A stretch of 64,000 bases of DNA from Fomes fomentarius (Eukaryota; Basidiomycota; Agaricomycetes; Polyporales; Polyporaceae): the NCBI GenBank assembly GCA_022606135.1, contig JABYQN010000005.1, forward strand, positions 2,914,001 to 2,978,000, written 5' to 3'. Position numbers and translations under genes: made by a program. Positions 1-11,699 of this stretch are shown one piece after another. Position 1 is the first letter of the stretch. The number at the start of each line of letters is the position of its first letter. A model generated the notes under the pieces. The model searched no databases. It saw only the letters and a list, made by a program, of their open reading frames with translations, and was not told the origin of the DNA.

Positions 1-2658
1 CTCGCGCTCGCTTACCTATCCAGTCAAGTCGACAGTTACTCCGTTTCGAGCACTTTCGTCAATTCAACGCAGCGCGCGTCGTTTGATTTGAGTGCCACTA
101 CACCATTCACCGCCCCGGTATACGCGGTGTGGATGAACGGCCTTTGGTTCTCTTCGCTCGTCTGCACACTCTCCGCCTCCTCAATAGCTGTGCTTGTCAA
201 GCAGTGGCTGCATCAGTACAGCCAAAGTCTATCAGGGACGTCACCAGAAGTCACCCGTCTCAGGCAATACCGTTATGACAGCTTGATCAAATGGCGAGTG
301 CCCGAGATCATCGCCACACTCCCAATGCTCCTTCAAGCTGCACTGGGACTCTTTCTCTCTGGTCTACTTATTCTCTTGTGGACTTTGAACCCTCTCGTTG
401 CAGTCTCATCTACAACCCTCGTCGGGATCCTGGTGATTTTTGCATGTGCGACGACATTTCTCCCCATCTTCTACACGGACTGCTGCTACCAATCTCCCCA
501 GGCGCTGAGCGTCTTCCTCCTCACGCAGGCAATCGTTCAGTTTGCCTCGAGGTTCTTGCGCACAGTGGAGAACTTGGCTCACGGATACGCGCTGGAGACG
601 ACTTCTTGGACGTCCCGCAAGTACGTCACGCTGGCGCGTATCCGAGACGCGGCCAGAGCATCCCTGAAGCGCCTGGCTCCCATCGGGAGCTTCCGCAGCT
701 GGGATACTCGCGAGAAGCCCGACGCGGACGCAAAACAGTCGGAGCTGGAGCAATCTCTCGCGCTCAGGGCGTACTATATTACCTTGGACAACTCCATGCT
801 GAACACAACGGTGATTCCCTGCCTGTCCGGGATGGAGGCGCTGTCTGCCCGTATGTCCATCCGATACGGTCGACTCCTCCGTGACGTTACCGACAAGCTT
901 GCATCGCGCGAATGGAAGATCTGGCGGCCAGTTATGCCATTCGTGCTCGTTGTTCTCTCGTTGATCACAAACGAGCCCAAGAAAGGGATGGTCCACAAAG
1001 TCCTTCAAGCCATGCCGCGGCACCCACTATCTCCTACCAAGTCCAAGCTTGGGATGCTGTACTTGTTTGCGATGTCACAGCTGGTATCGCGGCGAATTGC
1101 AGCGCGTGAAGCCTTCAAGAAGATCCTCGTTTACCTCCAGCATGTACGCATTGACACAGAGAGAAGCGTCGCTCTCGGCTTGGGAGTACTCGACGATGGT
1201 CCGTAACTGCTATTTCCTGGCAAATTATCTGTCCACCCTGATATTCACCCTCCCAGTTGAGTCCACATTCCCTCGCAAACCAGACGAACTCGAAGAACTC
1301 GTTGATCTGGATCGATTCGAGTCCGTCAGCTACTACCTCACTGGGGTCGAGTATACGGTCAAGTATCTCCTGCGCCATCGCATCCGGCTCGAGCAAGATG
1401 GCGCGCCTGCTTCTGTCCGAATCGAGAACATGATGCGGGGCTTTAAACTCTTCCTGTATTCACCGAAATGGAGAACACGACGCTCCCGACAGGAAGCTGT
1501 ACTCTGGGCCCTCCGCTACTCCCAGCTTCCTGCGCTCATACGCGAAATGCGACTGGAAACCCCGACTGCCGCCCTGCTGGATGATGATATGGTCAAAGCG
1601 TTCAAGGAGGCAGTGGCTGTCATCGAAGAGGGTTACATCGCCTCCGGAAATGGTATCGGACAGGTATCGTCGCTCGGTGCTCGCCGTGCGCTGGTTCTTA
1701 TCAAGGACGCTCTTACGAGTATGGAAGCACTTCCGTTGGCAAATGTGTCAGCTCCTCAAGGCGGGTCCGTTGCCGTCGACCAGAATTGTGAGGATGGCTT
1801 CGATATGTTCTCCGCACTGACTTATGTTAACATCACAGTCGTAAAAGGCCCTGTTGCCGTTGTAGAGGCACAGCCCATCTCTCCTTCCGCCTCAGATCTG
1901 ATTACAGCGGCACCAGCAGAACCTGGTGCACGGGAATCAGAATTGCTGGTACCAGTGCAAGACAAGCATCCGAAGCAAGAATATAATAGCCCGCCTATCA
2001 TCACTATTTCAACGAGCCGTGGTAGCGCTGTGTCTGCGGACAACATGACAGAGATGCTTGAGATGCTAGACTCGTGGGACCTTGGTAAATACCTAGCGTA
2101 CTGGCGTGGTAGCCCATAAGCTAACCCTGCCGTAGTAATCGACGACGACGCACTCGCATCGAGCAACGAGCAAATGCAAATGTTAGAAGAATACCCGGAC
2201 AGTCCCCTACCAGATCCCAACATTTATGAGCCATATCTTTCCGTGGATGCGCCAACTCGACCCCCTCCTGCGCGCCTTGGTCGCAGACTCGGACTTGCGC
2301 CCGCTACACACCGGGCATTGTACAGCATCCGTAAGTTCGACAGCTTTTCACTCTGCGTCTCTCCGTTGACACTAGGTTCTGCGCCACAGGCCCATTACCC
2401 CCGCTGCCACCACCGCGGAGAGCGAGCTTCGTCAATGACGGCCTGAGCTCGACGCCATCTCGACCTTCCTTGCATTCTGCTATCGAGCATGATCCAACAC
2501 TTGAGGAGCAACGTCCGTTACAAGACTGTGGACGAGAACGTCTAAAGGTATGTCAGTGGGTTCGTCCGAGAAATACAGTCACTCGTCTTTCATATCACTG
2601 ATACTGTCTATCAAAGGATATCAGTTGTCCGTCCTCGGACGTTGGAGGAACCACCTAG
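1..2658 (+). CDS. DUF6535-type membrane protein, 5' partial
   Basis: The reading frame is open to base 1, so the start lies upstream. Phase-consistent exons are <1-1128, 1187-2084, 2136-2330, 2390-2547 and 2617-2658 (stop TAG). The N-terminal visible part shows the signature of the basidiomycete DUF6535 family: a helix starting VWMNGLWFSSLVCTLS, then QQW-like KQWLHQYSQS, then two hydrophobic segments around LLQAALGLFLSGLLILLW and VGILVIFACATTFLP. The remainder is a long soluble helical region and a Pro/Ser-rich acidic tail. An apparent stop at 2117-2119 lies inside a 51-nt intron (donor GTAAAT at 2085, CTAAC branch site, acceptor at 2135), so it is not a break. The first intron (1129-1186, GTTTAC donor) is the weakest; a one-base frameshift is the alternative. 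Family function is unknown; probably a plasma- or endomembrane protein. No functional inference from neighbours. Confidence 0.8.
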
Positions 2659-2770
2659 GGTTGGGTTATACCCGGTTTGTGTGATGGAATTTATTCGTCC
2701 GAACACTTCTTCTTGATTCTCAGGAATCTACGAAACGACATTCACCTGTATACTAGCGTACCCAGCGCAT

Positions 2771-3832
2771 CTACACTAGCTCCGCCAACTCCTCGATGGA
2801 CTTCACGACCAGGTCGACCTCCCCTCCTTCCGCCTTACTCTTCACATAATCCCTATCCTCCGGGTCGTCGGTGATGCGAGGCACATACACTGTCTTCATT
2901 CCGTGCGATGCGGCCGCACGCAAGTCCCAGAGGTGGGCTGCGACCATGGCACACTTCTCCGGCGGGAGAGCAAGGTGGTGCAGAGCCCCAAGATAGACCT
3001 TCGGGCTACTATATGCGCGAACGTCTCGGTGAGTTTCACATATGGATATAGGCTGAGCGTAGGGCCTTACGGCTTGCATGTCCCGAATAAGTCGACGGAG
3101 AAGACGACATCCCATGGGAGGTCCGAGTGTTTGGCCTGCACATCCCCTTAGGATACTACGATCTGTCATCAGACGGACATGTACGCACTAGGTCAATCAG
3201 GAAACGGATGTTTCCGTTGGAGAGCGCTGCGACAATCGCCTTCTTCTTGAGGGCGTAGATACCCTTTGACGAGTCGGGCCAGCCTGACATTCGTTGTCAC
3301 GATCACGCTGAACATCATGACTATATGCTCCATACCGGGCGCTTTGTGCCATGCCTGCACTAGTAAGTGTCTCTTCTGTTCATCCCATACCGAACCGAGG
3401 TGCTTCCAACGTGCAGTCTCGAGTACTTCGTCGAGGATCTAGTAGCCAGTTCAGCGCTCAGCTGAATGCTATCTGGGGTAGGTGGGTGTACCTGTCTATG
3501 TGCTTGGTCCATGTTCGTGATACCCTCTCCCCCGGCGGCGATGCGACGCCTGGGTTGATGAAAGTCACCCAGTTTTATCAAAGGGCTTCTTCGATAGCAC
3601 TCACGCATGTTTGAAGTACCCCGTCCGCCACTCGTTCGCAAATGCGTCCCAATCTGACCCACTGAAGATCAGCTGACGGCAAGTGGAGGATGCAGTGTTT
3701 CATACCCTCTTGTACTCCTTCCGGTGCTGCTTCTGCAAGCACCTTCGTGATGTTGCCGTACCAGTCGACCACAGTACCGAAGACATCAAAGATATAGGCT
3801 TCAACGCCGTTGAGTGAATCTGCAGCGGGCAT
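2771..3832 (-). CDS. HAD type II (haloacid dehalogenase-like) hydrolase
   Basis: Seven exons on the minus strand: 3706-3832, 3605-3653, 3492-3549, 3336-3438, 3189-3283, 3071-3135 and 2771-3008, giving 244 aa, the normal length for type II 2-haloacid dehalogenase-like proteins. HAD motifs are in order: the nucleophile Asp16 in FDVFGTVVDW, the cap segment with NEWRTGYFKHARR, the Ser/Thr motif in ALSNGN, the Lys motif in DLFGTCKPSPKVY, and the C-terminal acidic motif in AAHLWDLRAAASHG. Bacterial L-2-haloacid dehalogenases have S-S-N before this last Asp, whereas here it reads A-A-H, so true dehalogenase activity is uncertain; a phosphatase-like or other HAD hydrolase role is possible. All six introns are 52-62 nt GT-AG. 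It is divergent from the WD40 gene at 4216. Probably cytosolic: no signal peptide is seen. Confidence 0.92.
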
Positions 3833-4215
3833 GCTGAATGTTGAGGCAAGCAGCTTTCTCGCGGATTTGCGATTAGCATCGTACTAGTACCCGTGTCCTG
3901 GGAAGATATTGGACCATGGGTATGCGCTGAGTAATGACGGAATGTACTATTTGCGGCTCATGATGATCAGGCCGTTTTGCCTTGAAGCTTGTGCCTCGTT
4001 ACTCAGCCTATCGTAGGCTGGTGTAGTGTCAAAGAAATAGTACATGAGCATACCGCGAGGTACGGCACAAAATTATGTTTCACCGTTGTGAGTGATTGTC
4101 TGACCCTGGAGGACTCTTGATGGTTGGACTTGCCTATTTTGGCCGGTGTCATGAGCGGTAATTGTATTGACGCGTTCAACGTTCAGTCTTCCTACTCACC
4201 TTCTATCTCAGCGAC
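3833..4215. promoter_or_regulatory. Divergent intergenic region, HAD hydrolase / WD40 gene
   Basis: This 383-bp stretch separates two divergently transcribed genes, so it must hold both promoters. I see no convincing TATA box or recognisable operator. Confidence 0.4.
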
Positions 4216-5451
4216 ATGGCGCCCTCGCGCGGTCCTACCCCTACTCCACGTACCCTGCACAAAACACTATCAAACCACAGAGGCCCGGTACACGTCGCTC
4301 GCTACGCCAAGGGTACTGCGAAATACGTTCTCTCCGGTGGACAAGACCGCACGGTCAGGCTATGGAACCCAGAGCTCGGCACGGAGATCAAGTCTTACTC
4401 GGCGCATGGGTACGAGGTGCTCTCTTTGACAGTGTGCGCCACATTCCTTCGCAGTCCAATCCTCGTGCCTCTGTAACGTGTGCGTGTATGCGGATAGTGC
4501 ACACGATAATAGCCGTTTCGCGTCCTCCGGAGGGGATAGGCAGGTCTTCCTGTGGGACGTGATGACTGGGCAGACGATACGCAGGATACCGGGGCATATG
4601 GGAAAGATCTTTGCGGTAGAGTTCAACGAGGATGCAAGCGTGCTTGCTAGTGGTGAGTTTGTCTTTGTCTTGAGCGTGGAGGGGAGGCCTAAGATGCTCA
4701 GATACCTGAAGGCTCGTACGATTCGACCGTGAGGTTGTGGGACTTGAAGTGAGTAATACCTGTCTTCTACGACACCGTCGGGATGCCGAACGTCGTTTGG
4801 TACATATAGGTCGCAAAATCGTGCGCCCATACAAACATTGGACGAAGCCCGCGACGCGGTACAAGCCATTCACGTCGGCAAGTCATACATCTTAACCGGG
4901 TCGGTAGACGGCCATGTCCGGACGTACGATCTTCGAATGGGAGAACTCCGGACGGACTTCCTTGGTTGTGCGTATCCCAGGTCCTCTTCCACGATGGTCC
5001 CGGAAACTAACCTCGCGCAGACCCTGTGACAGCCATCGTCCCATCGCAGGACAACCAAACATACCTCGCAACGACCCTCGACGGACACGTCCGCCTTATG
5101 GACATGTCGACGGGCAAAATGCTGAATGACTTCAAGGGCCACACAAGCTCCTCCTATCGTATCCGCGCGTGCTTTGATCATGGAGAGGCGAGTGTTGTCT
5201 GCGGAGATGAAGCTGGGGTCGTATGGGCATGGGATCTGGTAGACGTGCGTGCCATACACTCATTTGCCACCATGCTATCAATTCGGCGAGATGCTGACTG
5301 GGATGTATACCCGCAGGCTGCGCCGCTTCAACCGAATCCGCCACCGAAAGTGCATGATAAAGTAGTGACGTGGATCGAACACCATCCAATCGAGGCGGGG
5401 GAACTCATCACTTCGAGCGCGGATGGGACTGTCAAAGTCTGGAGGAGTTGA
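4216..5451 (+). CDS. MORG1/WDR83-like WD40 repeat protein
   Basis: Six exons (4216-4433, 4498-4652, 4712-4748, 4810-4967, 5021-5244, 5317-5451) encode 308 aa, close to the length of MORG1/WDR83. The product is a single seven-bladed WD40 propeller: blades are visible as GGQDRTVRLWNPELGTE, GGDRQVFLWDVMTGQ, SYDSTVRLWDLK, GSVDGHVRTYDLRMGE, TLDGHVRLMDMSTGK, GDEAGVVWAWDLVD and SADGTVKVWRS. The segments HGYEVL after blade 1 and LDEARDAV before blade 4 are characteristic of the WDR83 family. In animals WDR83/MORG1 scaffolds ERK-pathway components and is also found with spliceosomes; in fungi the role is inferred from orthology only. All introns are 53-72 nt GT-AG. The start at 4216 gives a short polar leader MAPSRGPTPTPR before the first blade. 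Confidence 0.93.
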
Positions 5452-5679
5452 GAATGTATATTGTCAGTACGTTCTCACTTTGTGAAGTGTATGAGCCTCT
5501 GTTATGCATCCCTTGGAATGTAATCTATATTGATAATCGCAATCCCGAGGCACGAGTGCGATAAGATAAGAGCAAGAGCATCATCATCGGCCGGTCTGCG
5601 TTGCTTACAGAGCTGGCTAGCGTCGGTGACCATCGGTCCAGAGCACCACGATCATCGATATGTTGTCAGCCACACCCCC

Positions 5680-5687
5680 TATATAAG
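5680..5687 (+). promoter_or_regulatory. TATA box upstream of aldo-keto reductase A
   Basis: TATATAAG lies about 54 bp before the predicted ATG at 5741, a plausible core-promoter position for a basidiomycete gene with a short leader. Confidence 0.5.
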
Positions 5688-5740
5688 TACTCTCGACGAC
5701 ACTGCCGCCTATACCAACTCCCACATATATATACGTCCCG

Positions 5741-7053
5741 ATGTCGCCCTTGAAACTATCTCTCACATCCACTGTCAAGCTGCCCTCTGGTACGTGTCCG
5801 CCCATCTCAACGAACGAATAGAATAGAATACTGAGCCAGCATTAGGGTACGAAATCCCTCAGTTGGGCTTGGGTGTCTACAAGAATGATGATCCCAAGCC
5901 TGCCGTTCTTGCAGCGCTGAAACACGGATACCGGTGTGTACAAAGTTCATGTTATTGCTGCCCTGTGGCTGACGTAGCCTTATTGGCAGGCACATTGACT
6001 CAGCGCAGATGTACCGCAACGAGGCAAAGGTTGGAGAGGCACTCAGGGAGAGTGGTATTCCTAGAGAACAAGTCTTCATCAGTGCGTTCCAGCACTCTCC
6101 GGCTTTCTGTAGCTGAGTGCTTGTTTGTCGGTCTACAACTAGCCTCGAAGATCGATAGTGGCAACCACGGCTACGAGAAGACGCTGGCGGCGGTGGACGA
6201 GTCGCTTAACAGCTTCAAGTTCGGTACGCGCAGGTCTTCGATACCCGCCTCGTCTGATCCATGTGCTGATCCATGCGCGATTCTAGACTACATCGACTTG
6301 ATGCTTCTTCATAGTCCGCTTTCCGGCAAAGAGCGTAGGTTGGAAGCCTGGAGAGCATTGATCGAGGCGCGGAACAAGGGGAAGTTGCGCACAATCGGTG
6401 TCTCCAACTTGTACGTGACCCTCCCCCTAGTAATGTTCGTTGTATACTCATATTTGCGCGTCCGTCTACAGCGGTGTGAGGCATCTGGAAGAGATTAGGG
6501 AGGCCGGCCTCGAGACCCCTTCTGTCAACCAGATTGAGGTATGCAATCGAAACGTTTGCATGTGCCTCGCGCTCACACAGTTCCGTACGTTCGCACTCAG
6601 CTCCACCCATTATGCCAACAGAAGGAGATCGTGGCACACGCGAAGAAACACAACATCGTCATTGAGGCATACTGTCCTCTCATCCGCACCCACTGGACCG
6701 ACACGATTGTCGATGTCGGCAGGAAGGTACACCTTACCCACTCATTCTATTTGCTTCGTTCGGTCCTCATCTGGATAATTTGAACAGTACGGCAAGGATC
6801 CCGCCCAGGCGTTGGTGCGCTGGTCCCTGGAGCGAGGGTGAGTGTTGCGGTTCGTGGTAAATGCATTTACATTACCCACTCACACGCGCCACGTAGCTTC
6901 ATCCCATTACCCAAGTCATCGAATCCGGAGCGTGTGGTGTCGAACGCGGACGTGTACGACTTCGAGTTAAGCGCTGATGACCTTGCGACCCTTGACGCTC
7001 TCGATCGTGGAAAGGACGGAGCGGTCAGTTGGAATCCCGTCGACGCTCCGTAA
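5741..7053 (+). CDS. Aldo-keto reductase A (tandem copy 1)
   Basis: Nine exons (5741-5789, 5846-5933, 5990-6081, 6143-6223, 6287-6410, 6472-6538, 6601-6726, 6788-6837, 6897-7053) give 277 aa, the usual length of short fungal AKRs that reduce carbonyls with NADPH. The catalytic tetrad is intact: Asp and Tyr in [11 protein letters not shown], Lys in [11 protein letters not shown], His in [12 protein letters not shown]. The TIM barrel continues with [33 protein letters not shown] and the cofactor-binding [13 protein letters not shown]. The C-terminus ends SWNPVDAP. All eight introns are 56-63 nt. It lies 245 bp upstream of a homologous gene on the same strand with matching intron positions, so it is one half of a tandem duplication. 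Substrate is not predictable from sequence; probably cytosolic. Confidence 0.94.
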
Positions 7054-7298
7054 GTCCGCGATCTACGCCACCTGGGAATTGGCGGATTCTTTGGCTATGA
7101 CACCCCTAATAAGACAACAATGAAGATCAGTTTTGACACGGAACTGGTTTCCTTGACTTTGACCGTGTAAGTGGCGGAGGAATCGCGCCCGAGGTACGTA
7201 TATATATGTATGAGGTTGCGTGCGGAATGTGGGCTCCTGGTTCCCGACTTCCCTGTCACTCATATCGCATCGTGAGAGCGATTGACGGTTGCGGCATC

Positions 7299-8555
7299 AT
7301 GTCGGGGCGTACAGCTTTATCGCTCTTTGCTACAGTTCGGCTGTCCAGTGGTGCGTAGTCTCTTACACTTGCGTGGAGCTGAAACGCTGTGACCGCGCAC
7401 AGGTCACAGGATGCCCATACTGGGTTTGGGGACGTTCGAGAACATCGAACATTGTGTCCCGGCATGTCTCACTGCTTTCAAATCCGGATACAGGTTTGTC
7501 ATCTGTCCTCCGAGCTAGCTTCAGATCGCAGTGCTGAAGGGTTGGATTGTCGCAGGCACATCGACTCCGCGAGGTACTACAAGAACGAGGCACAGGTGGG
7601 AGAAGCTGTGCGACGGAGCGAGATCCCTAGGCAGGAGGTATTCGTGAGTACGTGGTAGGTGGATCTTTGGGTGTGGTGGTGGATCTGACACGTCGCGCAG
7701 CTTCCAAGATCTATCATCCCGAGCACGGCTACCAGAGCACGATCGATGCGGTGGAAGACTCCTTGAACAATTTCGGACATGGTGAACACGCATAATGTGT
7801 TTCTTTCGCAGTAGTGCTGGCTGACGACTAGATTTTTAGATTATTTCGATCTCTATATGATCCACAGCGCGCTCTCTGGGAAGGAAAAGCGGCTCGAGAC
7901 GTGGAAGGCTCTCATCGACGCTCGAGACGCAGGGAAGATCAAGACAATTGGTGTATCAAATTAGTACGTAGGTCTACGTCATGTCTCCTTCCCGGTCATC
8001 GCGATTCACACGAGCGTGCCAAAGCAGGCAGAAACACATAGAAGAGATCCGGGACGCCGGGCTTGAGATCCCAGCTGTGAACCAGATCGAGGTTTGTCAT
8101 GCTACTACCTGCGTACCGCGCTTGTGGGCATACGTTAACGCTTCGTTGCAGTTACACCCGTTCTGCCAGCAGCGAGAGATAGTGGAGTACTGCAACAAGG
8201 AAGGTATCATCGTCCAGGCCTATTCCCCACTCGTCATGGGCAGACTCGACCACCCTGTCCTTCAGCGGCTTGCGAAGAAGTGGAACAAGGATGCCGCACA
8301 GATCGCCATTCGGTGGTCCCTCCAGCATGGGTGAGTAAAGATCGCGATTCACCTCAGTCGAACAGTGCTCTAGAATTGCTGAGCCGCGGATTTGGCAGAT
8401 TCGTCCCCCTTCCGAAATCCGCACGCTCCCAACGCGTGCTTTCGAACTCGCGCGTGTTCGACTTTGAGCTCAGTGCGGAGGACATGTCAGATATCAACGC
8501 AATGGATATGGGGAGGGAGGGCGCGGTAACCTGGAATCCAGTCGATGCGCCTTGA
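7299..8555 (+). CDS. Aldo-keto reductase B (tandem copy 2)
   Basis: Eight exons (7299-7350, 7403-7493, 7556-7647, 7701-7781, 7840-7963, 8025-8091, 8152-8330, 8399-8555) encode 280 aa. The AKR tetrad is intact: Asp/Tyr in HIDSARYYKNE, Lys in SKIYHPEHGY, His in LYMIHSALSGKE; the cofactor segment reads FVPLPKSARSQRV and the C-terminus TWNPVDAP, nearly matching copy 1. Exon lengths 92, 81, 124, 67 and 157 are identical in both copies, but the intron at 6727-6787 of copy A has no counterpart here (one 179-nt exon replaces two). The start at 7299 was chosen because exon 1 then splices in phase into GHRMPILGLGTFE; an ATG at 7120 reaches a stop without a usable donor. Clear paralogue, possibly with a different substrate range. 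Confidence 0.92.
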
Positions 8556-9490
8556 CTTCATGTTGTAAGTGGCTTGCTCGGTCCAGCACAGTGTTGTGTT
8601 GAACTTTGACTGATGAATGCGATGTACAGGTTCATCTGCTCCGGAGCTACACTACTCGTACACACTGCGCCGAGACGATCTCGTAGTTGAAGTTATACGA
8701 TCATGTATGTTGAGCCTCATTTGCACTGCACACTGCGGAGGGACCATGATGTACAAATACACCTCTATGTTGTTCAGACTTCGGAGTCTATCACAACCCC
8801 TTGGGCGTATGTCCGCGCTCGATCATCGAATCCCCTAGCTCTCAGCAGTGCGTCTTATCATCGGTGGCAGTGAGGAAAGTACGGAGACGCCCAAACGCAC
8901 TGATGACTTCGTCGCTGAGGCTCGTCTTCCTGGGTGTATTGAGTCGCTGTACATGATAGGGACATAAGTGAAGAGGTACTGACGTCTTGTGCACACATCA
9001 TCACATATTCACAAGGCGGTACCGGGTGCATGGAGTTAGTACTAATCCTCACTACTAGTAGTACGACTCGGACATCGATATTTATCCTTATTGAGACTCA
9101 GAGGCGCACGCCAGTGGTACGAAAGAACTCGTAGTTCCATACACCACCGCGCTCATGTCACCCCTGCGGTCACACCACCTTAGTGACACGGTTCGCGACG
9201 CTGCTCAAGTGGCGCGTCAGATGTGTGTAGTCTCCCTCGCAGTTGCGCTTGCCAAAGAGAATCCCACTGATGTATCTGAACTTGAGGGACGCGTCGTGAG
9301 CTGAGTGGACTGTGGCAGTAACGTGATCGTGTTTGACGCGACTAGCGCCTAATACTCGTTCCTGCCGACGTCTCAGGTTCTATGTAAGCGATATGCAACT
9401 TGTCTCGATGGCTACCCTTCTTGTCCTTCCCCCACGCTCAGCCACGTATATTCCTTCGTCCCAAATACCCTCCCCTTCCATTCCTAACCC
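8556..9490. other. Intergenic, no feature seen
   Basis: About 0.9 kb without a supportable gene on either strand; short open frames lack family motifs or splice continuity. Confidence 0.5.
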
Positions 9491-11031
9491 ATGCTGCGTG
9501 CGGGGATCTGGTCCAGGCTCGCGCGGATTGCGACTTGCGTCTCTTCGCGCACAGTCAAAACGGCACTCGAGTTGGAGGATGAGTACTTGACTTTGAGCCA
9601 ATCAGTGACGTCGACTGTCTCCAAAGTAAGACCTCTCCATGTACCTCTACGCTCTATGTCTTACTTTGACCCTTTCTCAGGATGTGTCGTCGACCCCATC
9701 ATCCGATCCTGAGAGCGTTTCCGTCGCCGGTCGGGGGATCTTGTTCCCTATAGAGCTCTGGAGGGTCATCTTCGACGTGGTGGGTGACGAGTCCAACAAA
9801 AATGCCACAAGCGATATGTTTTCCATCCTTTCCACATGTACCTCTTTCAGACTCGATGCAGAGAACGTCCTTTACCGACGTGTCTCGCTGACTCGGAACG
9901 TCACTCAGCTCTATGTCTTCATCGCCTCCGTGAACCAAGGGCCATGGCGGGCTGCTGCGGTGCAGTCTCTTCGGCTATGTATGCCGGATCTCCGGCCAGA
10001 GGATGGCATGATCCAGGGTCTCCTTCAAAAGCTGGTCAACCTCGTTGACCTGCATGTTTCGGGTTTGGGCAATCCATATGCTATCCTTGCTCATTCTCCT
10101 TTCCGCCTACAAACGTGTCGCATGAACTGGGACGCGTTCTTGGAGATTCACACTGAAGAACTGGGCACGCTGGCAGTCCCGGAAACACGATGCATGGAGA
10201 ACGAATCTGACTTCTCCGCGTCAGAAGAGGACACTCCAAGCGAAATCGGATCCGCACGAGTTCAGCTCGACTTCCTCGCCCCGCTGAAGACTCTCACACT
10301 CACGCGCCCGACTTCTCTGCGCAGCTGGGAGGGCAGTCGATCTATCTTCCGGTTCTGTAGCGTCTACAACATCACACACCTCAATCTTGTCCTCGCGCCG
10401 TCCCGTTCTATCGCACGCGATGCGCTCCTTGCTCTTGGTCCCCAGCTCGTCTCTTTCCGGCTCTCGCTTGGAAGACCTGGGTGGGGGAGCGCATGTGCTT
10501 TATCACAAACACCGCATCTCTGGCCGACGAAGATTGTGCATGGGGTCTCCCTGCCCAACCTGAAACACCTCGAGCTCTCGGAAGAGCTCCAAAACTACGT
10601 GCGTCCTCTTCTTCTGCTCTGCCTACTCAGTGCTGACCTCGTTGATCTCCTGGTTTTAATTGTAGTTCGATGGGGACGAGGGAAAGACGCACCAAAACGA
10701 ACTCATTGACGACCCCGACGCGTGGCGCACGTCGTGTCCCGTCATCGAGACGTTCGTTTGGCGGCCGGCGCAATACCACCGCATGCTCGCGGAGGGCGAA
10801 TCGTGGTACAGCTGGGCGATGCAGGACTTCACTCGGATGCTCTTCAAAATGTGGCCGACATTGGACCGCTTCGAGCGACTACGACTCCAACGGGAGCCCG
10901 CCCCTGCGTGCACTCGGGAAGGGGAAGAGGACGGAGAGGTAGCGTCGTATGTGGCGTACATCAGGAATGGGTTCGAGCGAGTCGTCATCGCTCCAGCGGT
11001 GTATGATGATCATCTATGGAGAAGAGCATGA
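9491..11031 (+). CDS. F-box-like / leucine-rich lineage-specific protein
   Basis: Three exons (9491-9625, 9681-10598, 10666-11031) encode 472 aa. An F-box-like core follows the first 60 residues: LFPIELWRVIFDVVGD, then a conserved Cys/Leu helix MFSILSTCTSFRLDAENVLYRRV. The rest shows LRR-like spacing (LVNLVDLHVSGL, LKTLTLTRPTSLRS, YNITHLNLVLAPSR, LPNLKHLELSEEL) typical of the large basidiomycete F-box/LRR families. The C-terminal exon has the motif ETFVWRPAQY and MWPTLDRFERL, shared with the pseudogenes at 19504 and 33890 and, more weakly, with the gene at 21923, so these four form one local family. F-box proteins recruit substrates to SCF ubiquitin ligases; in these expanded families that role is unproven. 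The start gives an N-terminus MLRAGIWSRLARIA; upstream context is not informative. Confidence 0.8.
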
Positions 11032-11699
11032 TTGTGGAGGAGAGACCATTGTTACCTGTGCATCCCACTAACTTATACTTGTATGTAATCTCTCTTGCTA
11101 TCATAATGTAGGTTCCACTGCGTGTATTGGCACGTAATATGGCCTTCAGTAATCGGACTCAATCTGGACACACTTTTTTTTTGCGAGCGAAGCGAGCACA
11201 CCGAGTAGGGGGCGACTGGGACGTGCGAAGTTCGAACTGGATACGGTACACACTGGGAGAAGCTGATCGTCGGCGTGTACGACAGGCGCCAAGCTCTGAG
11301 CGCTCCGGCTGCCGGAGGATAATCAGAGGATTAACCTCCATTGACCCCTTCTGCTTTTCCCATTCCGTGTTGTTTTGCCAATGATGCACTGGCAGCTGTT
11401 CTTCCTTGGTCTGCAGAGCTGTGAACTCATGCATAAGTTAAGTTCCGCAGGTCCGACTAAGGCGGCGAACTAGCGCGTGGTGAGCAGAATTCGTCTGATA
11501 CGGATCTACTACATAAAATCACATCGATTCAATTGTTCTTCTCGCCGCAGTCGGACCCAGGCATTCTCTAGCCTCGGCCAACTTAGAATATGTGACCATC
11601 AATCTCTCACGATAGACCGCACCGCACCACGGCTGTACAGATATCGATGTAGCTATCATAGCTTACCATGAACACCTACTCTTTTCGCCCACCATCATA
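11032..11699. other. Intergenic with homopolymer T tract
   Basis: No gene seen. An 8-9 base T tract lies near 11166-11175; otherwise unremarkable. Confidence 0.45.

Noticed and set aside
291..1023. Overlapping open frames on both strands inside the DUF6535 gene
   Set aside because: They are shadows of the real frame, with no motif and biased composition.
2117..2119. Stop codon apparently ending the DUF6535 frame
   Set aside because: It lies inside a 51-nt intron with good donor, CTAAC branch site and acceptor; splicing continues the frame through two more introns to 2658.
7120..7170. ATG at 7120 as start of aldo-keto reductase B
   Set aside because: It reaches a stop after 16 codons and no donor joins it in phase; ATG 7299 splices perfectly into GHRMPILGLG.
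11160..11340. Possible small structured RNA downstream of the F-box gene
   Set aside because: Some GC-rich inverted pieces are visible, but neither strand folds as tRNA or 5S rRNA by eye.
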